Assembly: GCA_020974905.1 (NCBI GenBank)
Contig: CP087563.1
Location: 6,758,001 to 6,822,000, forward strand
DNA from: Planctomycetes bacterium syqfu
GTDB taxonomy: Bacteria > Planctomycetota > Phycisphaerae > Phycisphaerales > Phycisphaeraceae
Reading direction: 5' to 3'
DNA: 64,000 bases
Made by a program: the position numbers and the translations under genes. The notes beneath the pieces were generated by a model that saw nothing but the letters and a program-made list of their open reading frames with translations, ran no database searches and was not told where the DNA came from. The stretch's first letter is position 1. Every line of letters starts with the position of its first letter. This document shows positions 36,806 to 46,433 of this stretch, piece by piece.

Positions 36806-36950
36806 GCGTTGTTCCTTCCGTGGTTCAACTTGGTCAGAAAGAGTAGACATGCCAAGACCCTGATCGTTCCCCTGTTTGTATTCTCGCATTCATGCTCAGT
36901 TTCACAAGTGTAAAATCATGAGAAAATGACAAAAATGTATTGAAAGTGGT

Positions 36951-38228
36951 TCATTGTGTGCTTAGCCCCAGTTTGCGCATCAGGGGACCCAACGTCAAGC
37001 CCTGCCCGATGATTGAGAAGATCACCACGATGTAGGTCATCATCAGGATCGCCTGATAGCTTTCCTGTGATGCCTGGCCCATGGAGTTCCGCAGACTCAA
37101 AGCTAGCGCAACGGAGATCCCGCCACGCAGTCCGGCCCAGGTCATGACCTTGGTCGCATGGGGGGTAAATTCGCGGACCGACTTAAGCCCTGCAATCGGC
37201 AAGCCCACCGCAATGAACCGGGACAGCAGCGTGATGACGATGGCAATGATGCCGGCAAGAACATACTTGCCATCCCATGTCAGCACCAACACCTCAAGGC
37301 CGATGAGCACGAACAGTACCGCGTTTAAAATCTCATCCACCAACTCCCAGAACATATCCAGATGATGACGCGTCTCGTTACTCATGGCAAAGGACCGCCC
37401 GTGATTGCCGATAAATAGACCCGCAATGACCATCGCGATCGGCCCGGAGACATGCAGGCGGCTGGCCATCGCATACCCACCCATGACCAAGGCCAATGAG
37501 AGCAGGATTTCGACCTGGTAGTTGTCCACGCTTCGCAAAAGGATGTAACAGATCAACCCCAGTAACAAGCCCCATGCCGCACCGCCCAACGCTTCCTGTG
37601 CAAAGAGGATGGCAATGTCGCTGATCTCCGTGTGTGCCTCACCATCATGTCCCGTGGCTAATCCAGCGATCCCCAGCAAAGCCAGGAATACCACCACGCC
37701 AACGCCGTCGTTAAACAGTGACTCACCGGTAATCTTGGTTTCCAGTGACTTGGGGGCGCCAAGACTTTTGAGGATGCCCAGTACCGCAATCGGATCGGTG
37801 GGGGAGATCAATGCGCCGAAGATCAGGCAGTACTTGTAATTTACCGGCAACTGGATCAAGTCCAGCATGTAATAGGTCAGCGTCCCCGTGATAAACGTGC
37901 TGGCAACGACACCCACGGTCGCAAGAATGCCGATGACAAATTTCTGTTTGCTCAGATCATTGATGTTCACATGCAACGCGCCGGCAAAGAGCAGAAAGCC
38001 CAGCATACCCTGCATCAACGTCTGGTTAAAGTCGATGCTGAACACCAGGTCATGGGCCACCTGGTCAATCGTCGGATGCTGCTTACCCACCAGCACCACC
38101 ACCAATGACAACACCAGCGACATGACCATCAGGCCAATCGTCGTCGGTAAGCGAATGAGTTTGTGGTTCAGATAGCTGAACACCGCAGCAAGCGTGATGA
38201 GGATGGCAATGATGTCGAATATGCCCAT
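36951..38228 (-). CDS. Na+/H+ antiporter, NhaP/CPA1 type
   Basis: A 425-residue protein with about 12 hydrophobic helices. CPA1 motifs are present: [16 protein letters not shown] in helix 4 and [14 protein letters not shown] with the ion-binding Asp of the ND pair. Later [14 protein letters not shown] matches the helix 10-11 region. It exchanges Na+ or K+ for H+ across the inner membrane. A short N-terminus and no long cytoplasmic tail are consistent with NhaP rather than eukaryotic-type NHE. The start at ATG 38228 fits the first helix. Confidence 0.9.
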   Translation of the reverse strand: MGIFDIIAILITLAAVFSYLNHKLIRLPTTIGLMVMSLVLSLVVVLVGKQHPTIDQVAHDLVFSIDFNQTLMQGMLGFLLFAGALHVNINDLSKQKFVIGILATVGVVASTFITGTLTYYMLDLIQLPVNYKYCLIFGALISPTDPIAVLGILKSLGAPKSLETKITGESLFNDGVGVVVFLALLGIAGLATGHDGEAHTEISDIAILFAQEALGGAAWGLLLGLICYILLRSVDNYQVEILLSLALVMGGYAMASRLHVSGPIAMVIAGLFIGNHGRSFAMSNETRHHLDMFWELVDEILNAVLFVLIGLEVLVLTWDGKYVLAGIIAIVITLLSRFIAVGLPIAGLKSVREFTPHATKVMTWAGLRGGISVALALSLRNSMGQASQESYQAILMMTYIVVIFSIIGQGLTLGPLMRKLGLSTQ

Positions 38229-38410
38229 GCGTCTTGGCCCCTTGAATCATCCATTTGATCCGTTAGCCATATGGTACCGTAAAACCGATTCCCACAATTG
38301 AGGACAGACACAACATAGACAGCAAACCTGTGAGCCTGATATCCAACCCCCAAAGACCAATTTCATAAATCTAAACAAACTCGCCTTCAGTCAACGACAT
38401 GGAACTCAAG

Positions 38411-38432
38411 CCCGGGGGTTTTAACCCCCGGG
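38411..38432. repeat. Perfect GC-rich inverted repeat
   Basis: CCCGGGGGTT and AACCCCCGGG, separated by TT. It lies in the 404-base gap between two divergent genes and has no T run, so it is not a terminator for either. It may be a dispersed REP-like hairpin. The rest of 38229-38632 holds no gene. Confidence 0.6.
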
Positions 38433-38569
38433 ACGTTACGGTACCACACGCACCAAAACATCAAATAATAACAGCCCGATAACATTCTCTGCACGGACCA
38501 GCAATCAAAATCTCACATGTCAATGACCGATAACAACACAACATGTTTAAGACCGATATTAGCTGGTCA

Positions 38570-38600
38570 CAGTTCAATTCATTAACCGATGATTGAACTG
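38570..38600 (+). promoter_or_regulatory. Inverted repeat in the leader of the coiled-coil gene
   Basis: CAGTTCAAT (38570-38578) and ATTGAACTG (38592-38600) form a perfect nine-base dyad with a 13-base spacer. It ends 32 bases before the ATG, so it may be an operator or an RNA hairpin. The motif ACCGAT also occurs three times between 38525 and 38590. Confidence 0.4.
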
Positions 38601-38632
38601 GGTCCGGCTTGGTAACAGGCAGGTGTCATCTA

Positions 38633-41600
38633 ATGTCCCATTCAGACCAGGATCATCCCATGTCGCAAGATCCCAACAATCAGAGCAAGAGCACACGTTC
38701 TCAGCAGGCTGCACAGTCCCTGAATCACCTGCTGGATCAGTGTGAAACCCAACGCAGCCAGCTTGATGCTTTTCTGGCAGGCTTTGAAAAGAAGATGACG
38801 GGCAAGACCATTATTGGTGAACCTGTCAAAACCAAGGCCCAACCTGCAACAGAAGCACCGGCCGTTGCAGTGGAGGAATCTGTTGTGTCCGATAAGTCTC
38901 AAACGCAAAATCAGCCTCAAGTTTCCATCCCCACCGAATCTCAGATTCAGGCAGAGCTTTCGCCGGTGAACATTCAAACGCCCCAGATCGAAAGCTGGCT
39001 CAAGGGATCGGTTTCACGTCTGCAGACACTTGATACATCGCTGAGTCGTCGTGAACAACGCCTTGCGACATTGGAAGGGCGTCTTAAGGATGTCGTCACA
39101 ACACTGACCGACAAGATTCAGCAGGCACAGGTTAACAAGCAGTCTCTGGAACAGATCGCTGCCAACTTTGATGACCAATGCAAAGCCGCTGCCACGCAGG
39201 CCAATGCGGACTTGGCGCAAATCGAATCTAATTTTGAACAACTTGCCTCAGACCTGACCAATCAACAACAGGTCATCACCCGAAGCATCAGCCAACTGCT
39301 CAAGCAGATCACCACAGCCGTCGGCCCCATCGAACAGGGCATGGCTCAGCAGATCAACAACCTTCAGCAGCAGGCATCCCAGATTCAGCAGACCATCGAT
39401 CAGGCCTTTGTCGATCGCAAGAAAGAAATCCAGTCCCAACTCGATCGTTTCCCCGACCTTATCCGCAAGCACGTTCAGCAGTCTGTTGAAAGCTCCGTGG
39501 ACCAATCCCGCCAAATGCTTGCTGAAGCAGCCAAGCCGATGCAGGACTTGGTCAATCGTGCGGTTGAATCCATGGAACATCGCGTGGAATCCTCCGTCCG
39601 CAGTGCCCGTGACAAGGTGATCGAAAAGACACGTCAGATGACCGACGAAGCAGAGCAGGGCCTTGAACCCGTCCGCCAACGCCTCGATGACAAGGTCAAG
39701 CAGATCAAGTCCACCGTCGAAAAACAGGCTCAGCAACTGGATGAGCAGCTTAAGACCACGCAGAAAGCCATCGACGAAAATCTCGAAAATTCCAAGCTTG
39801 CCATCCAGAAACAGTCTCACCTGGCTGGTGAAACCATGGTCAGCAAGTTTGATGAGTTGGCCCAGAAACTCGATCAGGCTGACAGCTTGGTCAAGCAATC
39901 CGTGAGCACCGTCAGCCAATCCATCCAACTGCAACTCGATCAGGCTTCCAGGCAACTTGATGAGAAGGTAGTCCAGGTCTCCGATGCAGCAGAAGCATCA
40001 CGGCAGACCATCACCGATCATACGCGTCAGTCCACGCAGCAGTTGGGTATGGTCGTCGAAGACAGTCGTAACCATCTCGAAGAAGCCTGGCAACGCATCC
40101 GTAAGTCCGCGGACGTCACCGTGGAGCAAATGGAACAACGCACGCAGGCCATGCGTGAAGATGCCCAGCATCTGGTTGAAAACGCCTTTAACGAACTCAA
40201 GAACCAACAGCAGCAGTTCAGTGATGACGGTGAGAAAATCCTTCAGTCTCTACGCGATCGCGCAGCCGGATTCCAACAACGTATCCTCCGCCTGGTCGAA
40301 CCCGTTGAGCAACGCATTGAAGCATCAACTGAAAAACTCAACAAGGCTGTCGATCAAACCGAATCCCAACTGAAGTTGCGTGTTCAGGCGATCGAGCAAG
40401 CCATCGCCCAATTGGTCGAACCCGCTGAAAAACGTATCTCGCACGCAGCTGACAGCATCAACCAGACCATCTCCGACAGTGAGCAGCGTCTGGCTGAGCA
40501 GGCGGATCAGGTGCAGCAAACCATGCAGCAGATCATCGAACCTGCAACTGAACATGTGCAGTCACAGATTCAGGAACTCGAAGCTGCAGGCAAGGTTCTG
40601 GACGAGCGCATTGATGATAAACTCGATCGCTTTAACCAGCAGGTCGCGATCTCCGAACAGCATATGGATCAGAAAGCCCAGGATTTCAAGGCAACACTCG
40701 ATGCCTTTGTCGAACCTGCTGCTGAACATGTCCGCGCTTTGGCTGATCACATCAAGGCCACCAGCCTGCAGTTCGAAGAACAACTCCAGGATAAGAGCAA
40801 GCAACTTCAGGCTGAAATCAATCAGGCTATGGAACCGGCTCGCGCCAAGGCCCAGCAAATCGCACAGTCACTCTTTGACAAGGCACAGCATGCTGGACAA
40901 GTTCTCGAAGAACGCATCGCTGCCAACCGTCAACGTTTTGACGAAAACACCCAGCAGATGGATCAGCAGCTTTCAGATACCCTTGAGAGTATCAGTCAGC
41001 AGGCCAATGCCATTGAATCTCGCATCGACAATGCGGGTAAGGCAGCCCAGTCCCGCGTGGAAGATCAACTCAAGGATGCCATCGAGCAACTCAACGAGCG
41101 CGCTACCACCAGCCAGAAGCTCATCGCATCCTTCCAGGAAACACTGGATCGTGCCCGTGCCGAGGCCAAGGACCTTGTGGAAGTTCAGACTGCACAACTT
41201 CGTGAACAGGCTCAGCGTTTGCTCGCTCCGTCTGTTGAACGTATCAACACCATGCAGTCTCAGTTGACCCAGCTTGAAGAGATGACCGGCAAGCTTGACG
41301 AGCGCGTTGATAAGACACGTGAACAGGCTGCAAGCATCCTCGGACCCGCACGTGAGCAGATCACCCAACTACGCGAGCAACTCCAGGAAACTGCCGTCAA
41401 AGCCGGTCAGAAAATTCAGCAGCGAATCAGTGAAATTGACGGGAAAACCAAGGCGATTCTCGATCCGGCACAGGAACAGATTGATCGCTTTGCCACCAAA
41501 CTCAGTGAGACTTCCAACCGTGGTAATGCCATGCTCAATGCGTGGGTCAGCCAGGTTGAACAGATGACGCAGCAGCGCATGAGTCAACTGAACGTGCAGA

Positions 41601-42571
41601 TTCAGACGGTCGATCACAAGATTGCCCAGATGACGCAGAATGCTGCAAGCTCACTTGAAAAACAACTCGAAGAATTCACCCACTTGGCTTCACAGTCGCT
41701 GCAACCTGCCCATGAACAGGTTGTCGAACTGCAGCAACAGATGATTGAGTCTGTCGAAGACGCTTCGGAAGCCTTGAAGAATCAACTCAACAAGTTCCAG
41801 GATCAGGTGGATGAAATCCGCGAACCTGCCACGAAACAGATCGAAAACTTTGAGCAGGGTTTACTCGAAATCGCCAACGGCATTCAGGAAGAAATGGCGG
41901 ATCAATGTCGTAACCTGTTAACGCCGACCGAGCAGCAGATTCACCGACTCCGCGAGCAGGCCACACGCCTTGTGGAACTCACCGAGAGGGAACTCAATGC
42001 CCGTGCTGCTTCGTTTGAAGCTGACATTGAAGAACGACTTGAACCGGTGATGACTTCGGGCAAGGAAAAGCTCGAAGCCCTGAAAAAGGAAATTCAAGGC
42101 TTTGCTGACAAGATCACTGAACTTGCCCAGGAACGCAAAGAGCAGGTCCTTGCGAGCATCGAAGAGGACATGCAGCCGAGTAACGAACGTTTCAAAGACA
42201 TGATGCAGAATCAGGCCAAGGCCGTCATTGAGTCGCTGGACTTCCAATGTCAACAAATGTCCACGGAAGTCGTTGAACAGATCACCAAGCAGATCGACCC
42301 GGTCCTCTCTGCGATTAACCGTCGCGTGGATCGTATTGGGCCGGATGGCGAACTGATGGCCTTGCAGGTCTTGGCTGATTTGCGTGATCGCATGGTTGCT
42401 CTCTTTAACAAGTCCGTTAAAGCGGTCAACGATGCTGAATTGACCATTGATGAAAATTACTCAGGTGCCCCGGATGAAATCTCAGATTCGACATTCCGCG
42501 ATGCCATGAACAACTTTGCTGACCAGATCAAACAGATGGACAGCGAGGATACCAATCACGAGGCGGCGTGA
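38633..42571 (+). CDS. Giant coiled-coil protein with 40-residue repeat
   Basis: A 1312-residue protein, rich in Gln, Glu and Ala, with no signal peptide or transmembrane helix. ATG 38633 follows AGGTG. After about 120 disordered residues it is nearly all amphipathic helix. From residue 557 to 1138, prolines in the context Glu/Asp-Pro-Ala recur at 557, 597, 637, 695, 735, 866, 905, 945, 1025, 1065, 1098 and 1138; most gaps are 40 residues or a multiple. Each unit begins like VEPAEKRI or IEPATEHV. It resembles large filament-forming or apolipoprotein-like helical proteins, but I do not recognise a family. A cytoplasmic scaffold is one possibility. It is followed by a strong terminator. Confidence 0.85.
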   Translation: MSHSDQDHPMSQDPNNQSKSTRSQQAAQSLNHLLDQCETQRSQLDAFLAGFEKKMTGKTIIGEPVKTKAQPATEAPAVAVEESVVSDKSQTQNQPQVSIPTESQIQAELSPVNIQTPQIESWLKGSVSRLQTLDTSLSRREQRLATLEGRLKDVVTTLTDKIQQAQVNKQSLEQIAANFDDQCKAAATQANADLAQIESNFEQLASDLTNQQQVITRSISQLLKQITTAVGPIEQGMAQQINNLQQQASQIQQTIDQAFVDRKKEIQSQLDRFPDLIRKHVQQSVESSVDQSRQMLAEAAKPMQDLVNRAVESMEHRVESSVRSARDKVIEKTRQMTDEAEQGLEPVRQRLDDKVKQIKSTVEKQAQQLDEQLKTTQKAIDENLENSKLAIQKQSHLAGETMVSKFDELAQKLDQADSLVKQSVSTVSQSIQLQLDQASRQLDEKVVQVSDAAEASRQTITDHTRQSTQQLGMVVEDSRNHLEEAWQRIRKSADVTVEQMEQRTQAMREDAQHLVENAFNELKNQQQQFSDDGEKILQSLRDRAAGFQQRILRLVEPVEQRIEASTEKLNKAVDQTESQLKLRVQAIEQAIAQLVEPAEKRISHAADSINQTISDSEQRLAEQADQVQQTMQQIIEPATEHVQSQIQELEAAGKVLDERIDDKLDRFNQQVAISEQHMDQKAQDFKATLDAFVEPAAEHVRALADHIKATSLQFEEQLQDKSKQLQAEINQAMEPARAKAQQIAQSLFDKAQHAGQVLEERIAANRQRFDENTQQMDQQLSDTLESISQQANAIESRIDNAGKAAQSRVEDQLKDAIEQLNERATTSQKLIASFQETLDRARAEAKDLVEVQTAQLREQAQRLLAPSVERINTMQSQLTQLEEMTGKLDERVDKTREQAASILGPAREQITQLREQLQETAVKAGQKIQQRISEIDGKTKAILDPAQEQIDRFATKLSETSNRGNAMLNAWVSQVEQMTQQRMSQLNVQIQTVDHKIAQMTQNAASSLEKQLEEFTHLASQSLQPAHEQVVELQQQMIESVEDASEALKNQLNKFQDQVDEIREPATKQIENFEQGLLEIANGIQEEMADQCRNLLTPTEQQIHRLREQATRLVELTERELNARAASFEADIEERLEPVMTSGKEKLEALKKEIQGFADKITELAQERKEQVLASIEEDMQPSNERFKDMMQNQAKAVIESLDFQCQQMSTEVVEQITKQIDPVLSAINRRVDRIGPDGELMALQVLADLRDRMVALFNKSVKAVNDAELTIDENYSGAPDEISDSTFRDAMNNFADQIKQMDSEDTNHEAA

Positions 42572-42600
42572 CCGGATCTCCTACGGTCACGATGAATTCA

Positions 42601-42638
42601 AGACGATCCAGTCGGAGGGAGACTGGATCGTCTTTTTG
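42601..42638 (+). terminator. Intrinsic terminator of the coiled-coil gene
   Basis: A perfect 14-base stem AAGACGATCCAGTC/GACTGGATCGTCTT with a seven-base loop, followed by a T run on the plus strand. Confidence 0.93.
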
Positions 42639-42681
42639 ATGCGCTGGTGTCACGTCTTTAAAACATGGTTATCATCATGCC

Positions 42682-43695
42682 ATGAAGCTTGATTATGCAT
42701 CACGTCAAACGCTTGCCTTGGACATCGGCGGGGCGAATGTCAAAGCCTGTTACAGCGATCGTGCGGGCGTTTTACATGCATTTTCCCAGTCCTTTTTGCT
42801 TACTCGTCATGTCGATGAGTTGGTTGATGTTTTAAGGCATGTCGTTGATCAATGCCCGGAAACTCCGAAGCAGTGGCTTGTGACAATGACCGGTGAGTTG
42901 TGCGATTGTTTTGAGAACCGCAAGCAGGGGGTGCATGCCATTCTGGATGCCGTGTCGAATGTAGCAGGCGATTGGCCCGTGCACATCTGGTCGACAACAG
43001 ACGGTTTTGTTGACATGGACAATGCACGTGACAAGCCAATCACCGTCGCTTCTGCGAATTGGCATGCCTTGGCAAGTTGTCTTGGCCAGTTACATGCCGA
43101 TCAACGTTTGATTCTCATCGACACCGGATCGACGACGACGGATATCATTCCCGTGATTCAAGGCCATGTCGTTACCCAAGGCAAGACCGATGCAATGCGC
43201 TTAGTCCATCATGAGTTGGTTTATCTGGGTGGTTCCTTGACACCGTTGATGGCTTTGTCTGGTCAAATGCAAGGGCGATTGATGCATGAGTTCTTTGCCA
43301 CCATGCATGACCTTGCTGTGGTGATCGGGGCTTACCCTCAATCGCTTGATTGCGTTGATTCACCTGATGGGATGCCATATGACAAGGCTTCATGTTTGCG
43401 TCGCATTCTACGGATGTATGGTCAAGATTTGAATGGCAATGGGCAGTTGTCAGATCATTCGCAAGCGATTGAGCGTCTGCTCGATGCTGCTGTCGGGATG
43501 ATTCATTTTGCGTTTACCCATATCGTGAATCGTCATCAACCCATTGATGCTGTTCTGCTCAGTGGCAGTGGGAGTTGGCTGCCTTCTCGGATGCTTGAGC
43601 GGATGGGAAATCCGTATGAGGTGCGAATGCTTGAGACCTTGTGGGGACAGGAAATGTCAACATGTGCCTGTGCTCGGGCGTTAATTGGCTTGTGA
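42682..43695 (+). CDS. H4MPT-linked C1-transfer pathway protein (hydantoinase/oxoprolinase-like)
   Basis: A 337-residue ASKHA-fold protein: LALDIGGANVKACY as first phosphate loop, LIDTGSTTTDIIPV as second, and VLLSGSGSW near the C-terminus. This matches the family of one-carbon tetrahydromethanopterin-linked proteins that occur beside H4MPT genes in methylotrophs, planctomycetes and methanogens. One archaeal member is thought to act in methanofuran synthesis. Here it stands alone between the coiled-coil gene and a convergent cheY, with no other C1 genes in the window. The exact reaction cannot be stated from this sequence. Confidence 0.75.
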   Translation: MKLDYASRQTLALDIGGANVKACYSDRAGVLHAFSQSFLLTRHVDELVDVLRHVVDQCPETPKQWLVTMTGELCDCFENRKQGVHAILDAVSNVAGDWPVHIWSTTDGFVDMDNARDKPITVASANWHALASCLGQLHADQRLILIDTGSTTTDIIPVIQGHVVTQGKTDAMRLVHHELVYLGGSLTPLMALSGQMQGRLMHEFFATMHDLAVVIGAYPQSLDCVDSPDGMPYDKASCLRRILRMYGQDLNGNGQLSDHSQAIERLLDAAVGMIHFAFTHIVNRHQPIDAVLLSGSGSWLPSRMLERMGNPYEVRMLETLWGQEMSTCACARALIGL

Positions 43696-43699
43696 GTCG

Positions 43700-43741
43700 A
43701 ATGAAAAAGAAAACGAACCTGCCATATAAATGACAGGTTCG
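43700..43741 (-). terminator. Intrinsic terminator of the chemotaxis operon
   Basis: CGAACCTG/CAGGTTCG, an eight-base stem (43714-43721 with 43734-43741). On the minus strand it is followed by TTTTCTTTTTC. It lies downstream of cheY. Confidence 0.8.
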
Positions 43742-43791
43742 CTTGTTGGTCAAGTTAATCAATGAATAGCCGAATTGCGGGAGTCGCGCAA

Positions 43792-44157
43792 TTATGCAGC
43801 TTTGTTCATGGTTTCTTCGATACGTGTCTTCAGTTCATCCGGTGTGAACGGTTTGACCACGTAGTTGTTGACGCCGGCTTTGATGGCTTCGATCACGCGA
43901 CGGCGTTCGGCCTCGGTGGTGACCATGATGACCGGGGTGCTCATGTCATTCTGGCGGAATGCCTTGAGGAAAGACAAACCGTCCATATTTGGCATGTTCC
44001 AATCCAGAAGAATCAAATCCGGATTCTCTGCGCCGACGCGGCTTAACGCGTCCTGCCCGTTCACCGCTTCGATGATGTCGGTGATCTGAAGCTGTGCGAG
44101 AACTTGCTTCTGGATGTTACGCATTGTTTTCGAATCGTCGACCAACATGACTTTCAT
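43792..44157 (-). CDS. cheY: CheY chemotaxis response regulator
   Basis: A 121-residue single receiver domain. The acidic pocket is Asp-Asp in MLVDDSKTMR, the phospho-acceptor Asp is in LILLDWNMP, and Thr/Lys switch residues lie in MVTTEAE and VVKPF. It lacks an output domain, so it acts by binding a motor or other target. It is the last gene of the che operon, 47 bases after cheA. There are no flagellar genes nearby; the target could be the pilus machinery (inference). Confidence 0.93.
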   Translation of the reverse strand: MKVMLVDDSKTMRNIQKQVLAQLQITDIIEAVNGQDALSRVGAENPDLILLDWNMPNMDGLSFLKAFRQNDMSTPVIMVTTEAERRRVIEAIKAGVNNYVVKPFTPDELKTRIEETMNKAA

Positions 44158-44204
44158 GATTATTCACTCCTGCAAGGCATTGCCGGAAAATAGAGTTTTA
44201 TTCT

Positions 44205-46433
44205 TTAGGCAGCTCTACGGCTATCGTTATTGATTTCTACACTTTTGACCAAGGCAGCAACGTCGAGAATCAAACTCACGCCACCGTCCTCACGCACTGT
44301 TGCACCGCTGACCGCATTGGAACCGTCGAACAGATCGTCCAGTGGTTTGATGACCACTTCCTGTTGTCCGATCAGTTCATTGACCAGCAGGCCAACGCTG
44401 TTTTCATCCGCCGTTCCCACCACCAAAGCGAAGGGAGCCAGCTTCCCGTTATTGGCTTTTCCAAACCGCTGATTCAGATCAACCAGTGGCAGAACGCGAT
44501 CACGCAGACGCATCACCGGTTGTCCCTGAATCGTGCTCAATTCCGTTTCTTCAGGACGCACGATTTCGAGCAGGTTCGGCAGGGGCACTGCATAGGTTTC
44601 ATCGGCCACACCGACGATCATGGCATGCATGATAGCAACGGTCAGCGGAATCTTGATCGAAACGGTTGTTCCCTTGTCGACTTCAGAGAAGACATCGACA
44701 AAACCGCCGAGTTTGGCAATGTTGGAGTTGACCACATCCATACCCACACCGCGACCTGACAGGTCTGAGACCTGCTCGGCGGTGGAGAAACCCGGTGCAA
44801 AGACCAGACGTTGGATGGCCTGCTCGCTCATGCCTTCGAGTTCTTCCTGAGTCACAAGACCTTTTTCCATGGCCTTGACGCCGATGCGTTTGGCATCAAG
44901 TCCCTTACCATCGTCCTTGATCTCAATGAGCACGTGATCACCTTCGTGACAGGCACGAATCAGGATATTGCCATCAGCCTGTTTGCCCTTGGCCAAACGA
45001 TCCTGGGGTGTTTCAACACCATGGTCAGCACTGTTACGCAGGATATGCACCAACGGATCAGCAAGGCCTTCAAGAACGGTCTTGTCCACTTCCGTGTCGC
45101 CACCTTCCATCTGAAGGTTGATCGACTTGCTGGTGGCTTTAGCCAGATCACGAATAACGCGCGGGTATCGTGAGAAGAGCTTGCTCATTGACTGCATGCG
45201 TGTCTTCATGACACTGATCTGCAGGTCGGTGGTGACGCGATCCAGGTCGGATGCAATCTGGGTGGCTTCTTCACAGAGACCTTGATCCGCTGATTCACTT
45301 TTCACACGTCGTGTCAGAGAGTGTACGCGGTTTTTCTGGAGAACCAGTTCGCCGACCAGGTTAAGTAACGCTTCAAGACGGGAAACGTCCACGCGAATGG
45401 TTTGTTCGGCGACATTACTTCCTGTGGATTTTTCTGCTCTGGCAGCACCGGTGTTACCACTGGCTCCACTTGTCGCGTCACTGTCTTTGGCTGTGCCGAC
45501 GGTTTGATTGGCAACGCCGTCAAAGAACAAGACCTGGTCAATGTTGGCCGATGTCGGGATACACTGTTCAGAAGGCAGTTCTTCACCGTTACACGCCCGG
45601 TTCAGTCGATCAATCAGATTTTTCGTTGGGATGCTGAGCATTCGCTCGCGACCAAGGGCTTCTGCACGCTTAAAGAGTTGGCTGATCAATGCCAGGCATC
45701 TCGGCTGGGATTGACCAAAGCAATGGTCGTCCAGGTCCGTGAGTTTATGGGCAAAGTTTTCCAGGCAACGGACTTCGTTGGTGATTTGATCAATGTTGTA
45801 AAAGTCAACCGAGCGGACAAGGCCTTCGGTCAAATCAACAAGCTGTGAAGCAAGATTACCCGTGTTATCTGAAGACGCCGACTGTTGAACAAGTTCCTGA
45901 ATCTGTTGCAGTGATTCCTTGAAATCTTCAACCATGAAAGGCAAAAGGTCTTTCTTGGAGGCACTGAATTCCAACGGCGTTTCGCCTTCTTCGGCTTGTT
46001 CCTCAGTGTTTTGTGCTTCGGGCTGCTCAGTCTGGTCGGGCTGTTGTGTGGTGATCTTTTTGAGTTTTTCAATCAACGCATCGGAAGCTGGGGAGCACAT
46101 ATTGCCTTCACGCAGTTCATCAATCTGAGAACGCAGGACATCGGCTGATTCAAGCAGCGCGTCCATGGTCTGGCTGGTGACAACGATCTGTCCCTTACGC
46201 AGCAGGTTCAGCGCGTCTTCAGCGACATGCGCCAGCTTGGTCAGGTTATCCAGACTCAGGAAGGACGCAGAACCCTTGATGGTATGGATACCACGGAAGA
46301 TCTGGTTGAGTAGATCCAGGTTTTGTGCTTCGGATTCAAGGCGAACCAAGTCCTGATCCAATTGGTCGATCAGTTCACCGGATTCGGTGATGAAGTCAAG
46401 CAGAATTTCAGCGTTGATATGGTCAAGCGACAC
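44205..46433 (-). CDS. cheA: CheA chemotaxis histidine kinase
   Basis: A 742-residue protein. GTG 46433 is chosen because GAGGGAG lies seven bases upstream; a TTG at 46439 is too close to it. Domains run in order: Hpt with the phospho-accepting His in IFRGIHTIKGSASFL, a long variable linker with a Gln/Glu-rich stretch, a dimerisation helix pair, the HATPase with VHILRNSADHGVE and DLSGRGVGMDVV, and a C-terminal CheW-like domain. Key catalytic residues are present. It overlaps cheR by 11 bases. It receives signals from chemoreceptors and phosphorylates CheY and CheB. Confidence 0.95.
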   Translation of the reverse strand: MSLDHINAEILLDFITESGELIDQLDQDLVRLESEAQNLDLLNQIFRGIHTIKGSASFLSLDNLTKLAHVAEDALNLLRKGQIVVTSQTMDALLESADVLRSQIDELREGNMCSPASDALIEKLKKITTQQPDQTEQPEAQNTEEQAEEGETPLEFSASKKDLLPFMVEDFKESLQQIQELVQQSASSDNTGNLASQLVDLTEGLVRSVDFYNIDQITNEVRCLENFAHKLTDLDDHCFGQSQPRCLALISQLFKRAEALGRERMLSIPTKNLIDRLNRACNGEELPSEQCIPTSANIDQVLFFDGVANQTVGTAKDSDATSGASGNTGAARAEKSTGSNVAEQTIRVDVSRLEALLNLVGELVLQKNRVHSLTRRVKSESADQGLCEEATQIASDLDRVTTDLQISVMKTRMQSMSKLFSRYPRVIRDLAKATSKSINLQMEGGDTEVDKTVLEGLADPLVHILRNSADHGVETPQDRLAKGKQADGNILIRACHEGDHVLIEIKDDGKGLDAKRIGVKAMEKGLVTQEELEGMSEQAIQRLVFAPGFSTAEQVSDLSGRGVGMDVVNSNIAKLGGFVDVFSEVDKGTTVSIKIPLTVAIMHAMIVGVADETYAVPLPNLLEIVRPEETELSTIQGQPVMRLRDRVLPLVDLNQRFGKANNGKLAPFALVVGTADENSVGLLVNELIGQQEVVIKPLDDLFDGSNAVSGATVREDGGVSLILDVAALVKSVEINNDSRRAA

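Noticed and set aside
38411-38432. GC-rich inverted repeat considered as a terminator
   Set aside because: It lies between divergent gene starts and has no T run on either strand.
39248-39955. Long minus-strand frame opposite the coiled-coil gene, coding a Leu/Phe-rich hydrophobic chain
   Set aside because: It is the antisense image of a Gln/Glu/Lys-rich coding sequence, which always reads as hydrophobic on the other strand. There is no ribosome-binding sequence and no family resemblance.
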